Shown here in pieces: positions 21,156 through 28,723 of a stretch of DNA of 40,938 nt. This DNA comes from a virus. The notes below the pieces were generated by a model that saw nothing but the letters and a program-made list of their open reading frames with translations, ran no database searches and was not told where the DNA came from. The position numbers and the translations under genes are program-made. Within the stretch, counting starts at the first letter, position 1. Each line of letters begins with the position of its first letter. Where the stretch lies: positions 1-40,938 of the IMG/VR virus record IMGVR_UViG_3300020020_000093. One strand, written 5' to 3'.

Positions 21156-22360
21156 CCAACGGAGCGGCTCACAACGAGCGGTCCCACTGTGAGCATTCCC
21201 CTTCATCGGCCTATCGATGGATGGCCTGTCCCGGATCGATCCAGCTATGCCGCCGGATGCCGCCAGCGCCAACCTCCTCTTACGCCGAGGAGGGGACATC
21301 GGCGCATGAACTCGGCGAGTACTGCCTGCGGCATCGGGACATCGTCAACGAGTGGGTGGGCAAGGAATGGAACGGCCAGAAACTAAGCGCAGACTTTGTC
21401 GATGCCGTCTACACCTACGTCGATTATGTTCGCAAGCTCATCCAGGATGCGGACTGGTATGCCATCGAGCGGCAGTTCTTCCTGGACCCGCTCGATCCGC
21501 CAGCGCCGATGCACGGGACTGCGGACTTCCTCTCCCTGACCAAGGGGCGCCTGGACGTGGTCGATTACAAGCATGGGCAAGGCGTCCCGGTGGAAGTTGA
21601 GGGGAACAAGCAACTCCGCTACTACGCTCTCGGTGCGCTCCTCTCCCTCCATCAAGCGCAGGCCGATAAGGTGCAGACGGTGCGGATCACGGTGGTGCAG
21701 CCTCGCGCACCGCACCCGGACGGTCCCATCCGCTCTGAGGAGATCTCGGTTATCGAACTGCTGGACTTTGCGCTGGACCTCTTCGATGGGGTGCAGGCTA
21801 CGCTGGCCGAGGCGCCCAAGCTGGTACCGGGGGACCACTGCCGATTCTGTCCCGCCCATGCCCAATGTCCTGCTCTTCGGGATGCGGCGCTGGAGGTGGC
21901 TAAAACGGAGTTCGCCGCCGAGGATTCCCTCGCCGTCAGTCCTCCACCGGAAGCTCTGACCACCGAGGAGTTAGCGCGGTTGATGTCCCGGTTCCATTTG
22001 GTGGAGCAGTGGATGGCGTCCGTTCGCGAACACGCCTACAACGTCCTGCTGGCAGGCGGGGAGATGCCGGGATGGAAACTGGTCCCCAAACGAGCCACCC
22101 GTAAGTGGCGCGACGAGAAGGCACTGGGGGCTTGGGCAAGGAAGGAAAAGATCCCCGTCGCGCAGATCTTTGAGCCGCAGACCCTCCGCTCCCCGGCTGC
22201 GCTCGAAAAGGAGATCGGCAAGAACCGGATCCCCGAGGAATTGATCGAGAAGACTTCCTCCGGTCTCACTTTGGCGGAAGCGAGCGACCCTCGCCCTGCC
22301 GTACTTCAACTCTCAGCCGCCGATGAATTCTCGGCGTTAACCCCACAGGAACTCCAATGA
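21152..22360 (+). CDS. DUF2800 family Cas4/RecB-like nuclease (402 aa)
   Basis: SSAYRWMACPGSIQLC near the N-terminus, GTADFL near residue 122, DVVDYKHGQG near 135 and NKQLRYYALGAL form the PD-(D/E)XK nuclease core. CRFCPAHAQCPA near 230 completes a probable Cys cluster, as in Cas4/AddB-type iron-sulfur nucleases. DUF2800 genes sit in phage replication cassettes with the DUF2815 and PolA genes, as here, and are thought to process DNA ends. It overlaps both neighbours by four bases. Confidence 0.82.
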   Translation: MTNGAAHNERSHCEHSPSSAYRWMACPGSIQLCRRMPPAPTSSYAEEGTSAHELGEYCLRHRDIVNEWVGKEWNGQKLSADFVDAVYTYVDYVRKLIQDADWYAIERQFFLDPLDPPAPMHGTADFLSLTKGRLDVVDYKHGQGVPVEVEGNKQLRYYALGALLSLHQAQADKVQTVRITVVQPRAPHPDGPIRSEEISVIELLDFALDLFDGVQATLAEAPKLVPGDHCRFCPAHAQCPALRDAALEVAKTEFAAEDSLAVSPPPEALTTEELARLMSRFHLVEQWMASVREHAYNVLLAGGEMPGWKLVPKRATRKWRDEKALGAWARKEKIPVAQIFEPQTLRSPAALEKEIGKNRIPEELIEKTSSGLTLAEASDPRPAVLQLSAADEFSALTPQELQ

Positions 22361-22962
22361 ACCCAACGAATGCAACGGCGAAGTCTCCGAAATCAGAAGT
22401 CTTCAGGACACCCCCGGTCATCCTCTCCTATCCGGCTCTATTCGAGCCGCGGCTTCCCGGCCCCAATGCCACCAAACCCATCTATAGCTGCGCTCTCGTA
22501 TTCCCCGCGGAAACGCCACCGGAGGTCCGCAAGAATCTCGATGCTCTCATCGACGCCTGCGGACGCGAGAAGCTTGGCGCCAAGTACGACTCCCTGAAGA
22601 GATCGGGCAAGCTGAAATTGCCCATCCATCCGACTACCGAGGAGGAGGAAGCCAAAGGCTATCCGCCGGGAAGCTTCTTCATCAACTGCCGCAGCGACTC
22701 CGCTCCGGGCATTGTAGGTCCGGTGGCTGGCGTCGATGGCAAGCCTACCGAGATCACCAATCCGCTGGAGCTATATCCGGGCTGCATCGTCCGCGCCACC
22801 ATCAACTTCTACGGCTTTAACGCTGGCGGGGGGCAAGGTGTGGGGACGGGCCTGCGGAACATTCAGAAGATCAAGGAGGGTACTCGCCTGGACAACCGGA
22901 AGAAGGCGAAGGACGACTTCGACCCGATTGCGGAAGCGGAGATGGACGACGCACTGCTGTAG
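22357..22962 (+). CDS. DUF2815 family, probable ssDNA-binding protein (201 aa)
   Basis: VFRTPPVILSYPALFEPRLP, then KPIYSCALVFP, then GSFFINCRSD, ELYPGCIVRATINFYGFN and a late GLRNIQKIKEGTRLD match DUF2815, an OB-fold-type family likened to T7 gp2.5. The acidic C-terminus (DPIAEAEMDDALL) is typical of single-strand binding proteins and would recruit polymerase and helicase. It overlaps DUF2800 by ATGA and lies 11 bases before the polymerase. Confidence 0.8.
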   Translation: MNPTNATAKSPKSEVFRTPPVILSYPALFEPRLPGPNATKPIYSCALVFPAETPPEVRKNLDALIDACGREKLGAKYDSLKRSGKLKLPIHPTTEEEEAKGYPPGSFFINCRSDSAPGIVGPVAGVDGKPTEITNPLELYPGCIVRATINFYGFNAGGGQGVGTGLRNIQKIKEGTRLDNRKKAKDDFDPIAEAEMDDALL

Positions 22963-22973
22963 GAGATCGAGCC

Positions 22974-24920
22974 GTGATTATCAACGTCGATTTCGAGAGC
23001 AGGTCTCTTCTGGATCTGCGGAAGGTGGGGCTGTATCCATATGCAGCCCACCCCTCCACCGTGATCCTCTGCGCGGCCTATGCCGCGAACGATGGTCCGG
23101 TGCATCTATGGATGCGCGGGGATCCGGCCCCCGCGCTTCTGATCCGGGCGCTCCTGGAAGGCGCCGAATGGCACGCCTGGAACGCTCAGTTTGAGCGGGT
23201 CATGTGGCGCGACTGTTGGGCGCGTCCAGGGGAGCCGATGCACGCCTTCGGCGCCCCTGCGCTGGAGGAGTGGCACTGCTCGATGGCCCGAGGCGGGATC
23301 TACGGACTCCCGTTGGGACTGGCGCAGGCAGCATATGCATTGAAGATTCCCGAGACCAAAGATATGGGCGGCCGCGCCCTCATGCTCCGCATGTGCCGCC
23401 CCCGCAGCTTCAATGCGGACGGCTCTCCGGTCTGGTGGGAAGAGCGGGAAAAGATGGACGAGTTGGGGCGCTACTGCGCCAATGACGTGAAGGTGGAACG
23501 GGCCATCGCGAAACGGCTCAACCCGTTGTCGGACGTGGAGCGGCGGGTGTACCTGCTCGATCAGACGATCAACGACAGAGGCGTGCTGCTCGACGTGGAG
23601 TTGGCCAAGGCGTCCAAAGACTGCGCTATCCTCGCCGCCCTCCGCGCCGATGTCGAACTCGACAACATCACCTCCGGGGCCGTTCGCGCCACCAACAGAC
23701 TCGCAGACTTGAAGCGGTGGGTCTGCGCTCAAGGCGTCAAGGTGGAGACCCTCGCCATCGGCGCCATTGAGGAGATGCTCCACGGCAAGTTGCCGCAGCC
23801 CGTGGCCGAGGCTCTGGCCATCCGCGCCGATGCCGCCAAGTCCAGCGTGGCCAAGCTGGACTCCATGCTCGAATACGCGCAGTTGGACGGGCGGCTGCGG
23901 GGACTGCATCAGTACTGCGGCGCAGCTACGGGACGCTGGAGCGGACGTGGGGTCCAGCCACAAAACTTTCCCCGCGGCACGATACGCGATGTCGAACGGC
24001 TGATCCCACTGGTGATGGAGCAAGACCTGGACATGATCGACGCCTACGCTCCGGTGATGGAGGTACTCTCTTCGCTGCTCCGGGCGCACCTGTGTGCCGA
24101 GGAGGGCTTCTCCCTGATGGCTGGCGATTACGCAGCCATCGAGGCGCGAGTGCTGGCGTGGCTGGCAGGCCAGGAGGATCTGCTGGCGTTGTTCCGCACG
24201 GGCGGGGATCCCTATGTGGCAATGGCCGGGAAGGTCTATCACACAACCAAGGTCTCCAAGGACCAACGGGCTTTCGGCAAGGTTGCCGTACTGGGCTTGG
24301 GCTACCAGATGGGCCGGAAGACCTTCCGGGACAACTGCGCCAAACGCGGCATCGACATCACCGAGGAGTTCGCCGCCGAGACGGTCCAGATCTATCGCGA
24401 GACCAATGACCGCATCAAGGCTCTGTGGGATGCGATGGATGCAAACGCCATCAGAGCCGTCCGCTCCCCCGGCTACCGTACCCACTGCGGCAGGATCACG
24501 TTTATCATGCGCCACGGCTGGCTGGAGATGATCCTCCCCGGTGGACGCTCCCTCTACTATGCGGAACCGCAACTGATCATGACGCAGACCCCGTGGGGTG
24601 AAGACCGCGAGTGCGTGAGTTGCATGAACAACTCCACTATGACCAAGCAGTGGACCCCCAAGAAGATGTACGGCGGACTGTGGGTGGAGAATGCCGTTCA
24701 GGCCGTCGCACGGGACGTATTGGCCGAGGCCATGCTCAAGCTCGAATCGGCTGGATTTCCTCTGGTTCTGACCGTCCACGATGAGATCGTGGCCGAGGTT
24801 CCGGGCGGCGCCGGGAGCCGTCTGGCTGAGTTCAAGGCCATTATGTCCGAGGTACCGGAATGGGCCGCGGGTTGCCCCATCGATGTCGAAGCGTGGGAAG
24901 GGATGCGATACCGGAAATGA
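22974..24920 (+). CDS. polA: Family A DNA polymerase with 3'-5' exonuclease domain (648 aa)
   Basis: Replicates phage DNA. The GTG at 22974 follows AGGAG. The N-terminal exonuclease has DFESRS (residues 5-10), WNAQFER and YCANDVKVER. Polymerase motif A is GDYAAIEARVLAWLAG (near 384), motif B KVAVLGLGYQMG (near 435) and motif C TVHDEIVAEV (near 600). All catalytic acidic residues are present. A 5'-nuclease domain is absent, as usual in phage enzymes. A GRWSGRGVQPQNFPRG template-binding segment lies near 322. Its stop overlaps the primase-helicase start. Confidence 0.93.
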   Translation: MIINVDFESRSLLDLRKVGLYPYAAHPSTVILCAAYAANDGPVHLWMRGDPAPALLIRALLEGAEWHAWNAQFERVMWRDCWARPGEPMHAFGAPALEEWHCSMARGGIYGLPLGLAQAAYALKIPETKDMGGRALMLRMCRPRSFNADGSPVWWEEREKMDELGRYCANDVKVERAIAKRLNPLSDVERRVYLLDQTINDRGVLLDVELAKASKDCAILAALRADVELDNITSGAVRATNRLADLKRWVCAQGVKVETLAIGAIEEMLHGKLPQPVAEALAIRADAAKSSVAKLDSMLEYAQLDGRLRGLHQYCGAATGRWSGRGVQPQNFPRGTIRDVERLIPLVMEQDLDMIDAYAPVMEVLSSLLRAHLCAEEGFSLMAGDYAAIEARVLAWLAGQEDLLALFRTGGDPYVAMAGKVYHTTKVSKDQRAFGKVAVLGLGYQMGRKTFRDNCAKRGIDITEEFAAETVQIYRETNDRIKALWDAMDANAIRAVRSPGYRTHCGRITFIMRHGWLEMILPGGRSLYYAEPQLIMTQTPWGEDRECVSCMNNSTMTKQWTPKKMYGGLWVENAVQAVARDVLAEAMLKLESAGFPLVLTVHDEIVAEVPGGAGSRLAEFKAIMSEVPEWAAGCPIDVEAWEGMRYRK

Positions 24921-27238
24921 CTGCCGTCGAGTTCGCTCAATTGGCCTATGGACCCCTGTTGCCCATCGGTCCCCCCAACGGGATCATTGCGCCCAATAGC
25001 GGTCTCAAGCCCGAGAACATGGGCAAGTCTCCTGCCATGCTCAGGAACGGATTCTGGATGGGATACCCGTGGCCTAAGATCATCTTCAGCCCTTCGCAGA
25101 TCGATGCATGGGGCGCAGGCATCGGGCTGCTCCTGGGCGAACTGGTGGCCATCGACATCGATGTCCGCGAGGAGCGGGTATCGAAACTGATCCGTTCGAT
25201 TGTGGTGCGCCATCTCGGCAAGTGCGTGGCCATGCGGGTGGGGGAGGCGCCCAAGTGTGCCTTCATCTGCCGCAGTCAGGGGACCGCTCTGCTACGGCGC
25301 CAGATCCACTTCACGTATGAGGATAAGAAGCACATGGTGGAACTCCTGGCAGAGGGCCAGCAGATTGTCCTGTGGGGCATCCACCAACGCACCGGGGATC
25401 CCTACACATGGCCATTCGGCATCCCTCCTGTTGCGGATCTCCCCTACGTGGATCATGTGCTGATCGATGCCATGTTCGCCGATATCGAGCAGCAACTGAA
25501 TGGTCTGAATATCATCACCAGCCCCACCGGGGGCGGACAGATAACCAGACGCGAAGACGTGGATCAGGACTGGCTCATCGGCCCCATCGACCGTGTCCGG
25601 GAAGCCGTCGAGCATTGCCCCAACACCCGCGCCAACTACCCGTCCCGGCAGGATGCCGTCCGTATGTGCGCCATGATCAAGGCGGCAACGCGCAACGAGC
25701 CGGATGCGGGTTTTGAGATCTGGATGAAGTGGGGGATGGAGTATCCAGACAACACCGAGGACTTCTGCATCGGTCTCTGGGAGACTGTCGGATCCTCCTT
25801 TTCCGTTGGGGCGGAAGCCCTCTACCGGGAAGCCCGGAAGCACGGGCTATCCACTGCGAAATACGACTTTGAGCCATTGGAGATCGAGATGCCGTCAAGC
25901 GTGATTCCCCTGCTATCGGCAGGCTGCACCGTCAAGAACTCCGAGATCTGGCTGGCTGAGAATCTGGTCGAGAAGTATGGCGATGATCTGCGGTGGGTGC
26001 GGGACCGCAAGATCTGGTACGTCTACCGGGGGGACATCTGGGTGGCGGACGTGTCGCTCATCATGAACTATTCGATTGAGTTCTGCTCCGGTATCGCCGC
26101 CCTTGTCGCTAACGATTCCCAACTGAAGAGCGCCGAGATCAAAGCCCGTGCGATAGCATCGGCGCACACGGTCAAAGCGGTGGCGCAACTCTCCGAGTCC
26201 ATGCCCAAGGTGCAGGCCAATGTGGACACCTTCGATGCGGACAAAGACCTGCTCGGCGTGCCGGGGGGAATCGTGGACCTGCGGACGGGCGCCATGCTTC
26301 CGCTCGACCGGGAGCGGTACATCTCCCGGCGGACGACGGTGGCCCCGGTAAAGGCCGCGGCGCCGTTGTGGGAAGCCTTCCTGCTGGAAGCCTGCGGCGG
26401 CAATCTGACTAAGGTGGCCTACCTCAAGCGGATGGCAGGCTACTGCCTCACGGGGCGCACCGAGGAGCACGTATTCTTCCTGCTATGGGGGAGCGGCGGC
26501 AACGGCAAGAGCACCTTCTTGAACTGCCTCGCCGCCATCCTGGGCGAGTACTGTGCGACGGCTGCGATGGACACCTTCACCGCCCATAAGGATGCCGCTC
26601 ACCCCGCGGGGATCGCCGCCTTGGCAGGGGCGCGGGTGGTGCAGTGCCAGGAGACCCGTCCCGGCCAGACATGGGACGAGGGGCTGGTTAAACAGTTAAC
26701 GGGAGGGGACGCAGTCACGGCTCGGTTCATGTTTGGCAACCCCTTCACCTTCATCCCTCTTTTCAAGCTGATCTTCTCCGGGAATCACCAGCCGCATATC
26801 TCCTCAGTCGGACCTGCTATGGCGCGGCGCATCCATGTGGTTCCGTTCCAGTGCCAGCCGCGGGTGGTCAACAAGCTACTCGGTGAGCAGTTGCGCGACG
26901 AGTATCCGGCTATCCTGGCGTGGATGATCGAAGGCGCACGCGAGTGGTACACAGAAGGCTTGAACCCACCGCAGGAAGTGCTGATGGCCACCGAGGACTA
27001 TCTGGAGTCGGAGGATACGATGGGGCGCTGGCTCCTGGAAAGTTGTGAGACCGAGACCCAAGGCCGCGGAAGGTCAGTGGAGCTATACGAGAACTGGCAG
27101 GACTGGTGCAACAGGCAGGGGTCGAACCCCGGCTCGAATGTGGTATTCGCCAAGAAGCTGAAGGAGCGGGGATTCCAGAGTCAACGCTACAACTCCGGGT
27201 TTGAATGGCATGGCCTCGTTCTCAAGAAAGCGGAGTAA
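24917..27238 (+). CDS. Primase-helicase: AEP-like primase plus D5/SF3 helicase (773 aa)
   Basis: Makes primers and unwinds DNA at the fork. The ATG overlaps the polymerase stop. The N-terminal part has GIGLLLGELVAIDIDV, giving the DxD of archaeo-eukaryotic-type prim-pols (near residue 80). A D5-type linker region (about 350-500) follows. The SF3 helicase has Walker A GSGGNGKSTFLNCL (near 525), a Walker B-like ARVVQCQETRPGQ, and motif C KLIFSGNHQPHI (near 620). This matches the P4/D5-type phage primase-helicase family. It ends the replication operon just before the terminase promoter. Confidence 0.88.
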   Translation: MTAVEFAQLAYGPLLPIGPPNGIIAPNSGLKPENMGKSPAMLRNGFWMGYPWPKIIFSPSQIDAWGAGIGLLLGELVAIDIDVREERVSKLIRSIVVRHLGKCVAMRVGEAPKCAFICRSQGTALLRRQIHFTYEDKKHMVELLAEGQQIVLWGIHQRTGDPYTWPFGIPPVADLPYVDHVLIDAMFADIEQQLNGLNIITSPTGGGQITRREDVDQDWLIGPIDRVREAVEHCPNTRANYPSRQDAVRMCAMIKAATRNEPDAGFEIWMKWGMEYPDNTEDFCIGLWETVGSSFSVGAEALYREARKHGLSTAKYDFEPLEIEMPSSVIPLLSAGCTVKNSEIWLAENLVEKYGDDLRWVRDRKIWYVYRGDIWVADVSLIMNYSIEFCSGIAALVANDSQLKSAEIKARAIASAHTVKAVAQLSESMPKVQANVDTFDADKDLLGVPGGIVDLRTGAMLPLDRERYISRRTTVAPVKAAAPLWEAFLLEACGGNLTKVAYLKRMAGYCLTGRTEEHVFFLLWGSGGNGKSTFLNCLAAILGEYCATAAMDTFTAHKDAAHPAGIAALAGARVVQCQETRPGQTWDEGLVKQLTGGDAVTARFMFGNPFTFIPLFKLIFSGNHQPHISSVGPAMARRIHVVPFQCQPRVVNKLLGEQLRDEYPAILAWMIEGAREWYTEGLNPPQEVLMATEDYLESEDTMGRWLLESCETETQGRGRSVELYENWQDWCNRQGSNPGSNVVFAKKLKERGFQSQRYNSGFEWHGLVLKKAE

Positions 27239-27269
27239 TTGCCAGTACTAAGCGGTTAGGTGGTACACT
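27239..27269 (+). promoter_or_regulatory. Late promoter with palindromic operator, before terL
   Basis: TTGCCA (27239-27244), a 19-base spacer and the extended -10 TGG-TACACT (27261-27269), nine bases before the ATG at 27279. The spacer holds CTAAGCGGTTAGG (27248-27260), an imperfect palindrome that recurs at the portal gene start. A repressor or activator bound there would control the late operon. Confidence 0.55.
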
Positions 27270-27278
27270 TCCGGTGAA

Positions 27279-28694
27279 ATGCCAGCGCCTGCTGCGGAGT
27301 CCCCTTTCATCCATTTCATGCGGTTGTATCATGCGGACCCGTGCTTGTTCGTTAGGGAGGTGTTGGGGGCGACACCGGATCCGGCGCAGGCTGAGATTCT
27401 CCAGGCTGTAGCGGCAGGACACCGCAGGCTCTCTATTCGGAGCGGTCATGGAATCGGCAAGTCTACGACAGCGGCGTGGCTGATGCTCTGGACGCTCTTC
27501 ACTAAGTTTCCAAGCAAGACCGTGGTGACGGCGCCAACTACCGCACAGTTGTTCGATGCGCTGTTTAGCGAATTGAAACGGTGGGCATCGAAGCTTCCCC
27601 TTCCCCTTCAGGAACTGATCGAAGTTAAGGCCGAACGCATCGAGTTGAAGAACGCTCCATCGGAGTCATTCATCACCGCCAGAACGAGCCGTGCAGAGCA
27701 GCCGGAAGCCCTGCAAGGCGTCCACAGTGATTTCGTTCTCCTCATTGCCGATGAAGCTTCGGGCATCCCGGAGTCCGTATTCGAGGCGGCAAGCGGCTCG
27801 ATGTCCGGGCATCATGCGACGACGATCCTGTTGGGCAATCCGGTGCGATCAAGCGGTTTCTTCTACGACACCCATCATAAACTCGCCCCCTACTGGAAGA
27901 CCTTTGTCGTCCCCTGCCACGCCAGTCCCCGCGTCTCTCCTGCCTACATCGAGGAGATGGCGACACGCTACGGCATCGACTCCAATGCCTACCGCATTCG
28001 CGTTCTTGGTGAGTTCCCCCGCGCAGACGACGACACGCTTATCGCAATGGAATTGATCGAAGGGTCAACGACTCGCGATGTCGATCCGATCCTGGGCGCC
28101 CCTCTCGTCTGGGGTCTGGACATCGCAAGGTACGGCCCGGACTCGACCGTGCTGCTACAGCGCCGCGGCAACGCCGTCACCTCGATCACCCGCTGGAGCA
28201 GGACAGATACGATGGAGACCGTAGGGCGGGTCAAGATGGCATGGGATACCGCGGCGCCGCAGGATCGCCCCGAGGAGATCTTGGCCGATGTCATCGGCAT
28301 TGGCGCTGGCGTGGTGGATCGTCTGCGCGAACTCAAGCTTCCGGTGCGGGGGGTCAACGTGAGCGAGTCCCCATCGATCAAGGGCGGACACCACAACCTC
28401 CGGGCCGAGCTTTGGTGCAGCATGAAGGCATGGTTTGAGAAGCGCGATGTCCGCATCCCGCCGAACGAGCATCTGATCTCCGAACTCGCCGCCTGCAAGT
28501 TTCGCATCACTTCGGCTGGCAAGATTCAGATCGAGTCCAAGGATGAGGCACGCAGCCGCGGACTCCCCTCTCCCGATGTCGCGGACGCATTGATGCTCAC
28601 CTTCGCCAGCACTGCGGCGACATCGATCCACGGCTGGTCCCCATCCGGGGCTTGGTCTAAGCCATTGCGCCGGAATCAGTTGGGTATTGTTTAA
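27279..28694 (+). CDS. terL: Terminase large subunit (471 aa)
   Basis: The ATPase-nuclease motor that cuts concatemers and fills the capsid. Walker A SGHGIGKST (near residue 58), Walker B LLIADEASG (near 158) and coupling LLGNP form the ATPase. The RNase H-like nuclease carries acidic residues in GLDIARYGPD (near 280), DVIGIGAG (near 338) and SPDVADAL (near 432). All expected motifs are intact. The ATG has no ribosome site and follows a -10 by nine bases (leaderless). Unusually, the small subunit is about 16 kb away at 11390. Confidence 0.92.
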   Translation: MPAPAAESPFIHFMRLYHADPCLFVREVLGATPDPAQAEILQAVAAGHRRLSIRSGHGIGKSTTAAWLMLWTLFTKFPSKTVVTAPTTAQLFDALFSELKRWASKLPLPLQELIEVKAERIELKNAPSESFITARTSRAEQPEALQGVHSDFVLLIADEASGIPESVFEAASGSMSGHHATTILLGNPVRSSGFFYDTHHKLAPYWKTFVVPCHASPRVSPAYIEEMATRYGIDSNAYRIRVLGEFPRADDDTLIAMELIEGSTTRDVDPILGAPLVWGLDIARYGPDSTVLLQRRGNAVTSITRWSRTDTMETVGRVKMAWDTAAPQDRPEEILADVIGIGAGVVDRLRELKLPVRGVNVSESPSIKGGHHNLRAELWCSMKAWFEKRDVRIPPNEHLISELAACKFRITSAGKIQIESKDEARSRGLPSPDVADALMLTFASTAATSIHGWSPSGAWSKPLRRNQLGIV

Positions 28695-28716
28695 TTGAGT
28701 GAAAACGTGGTATACC
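28687..28716 (+). promoter_or_regulatory. Extended -10 promoter before the portal gene
   Basis: TTGTTT (28687-28692), an 18-base spacer and TGG-TATACC (28708-28716), seven bases before the ATG at 28724, again leaderless. The -10 region resembles that of terL. Palindromic sites follow at 28742 and 28785. Confidence 0.5.
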
Positions 28717-28723
28717 CTCTCCA

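Noticed and set aside
23106-24779. Long minus-strand open frame (557 aa)
   Set aside because: Lies wholly antisense to the DNA polymerase, whose motifs are all intact; codon-position bias explains the open frame.
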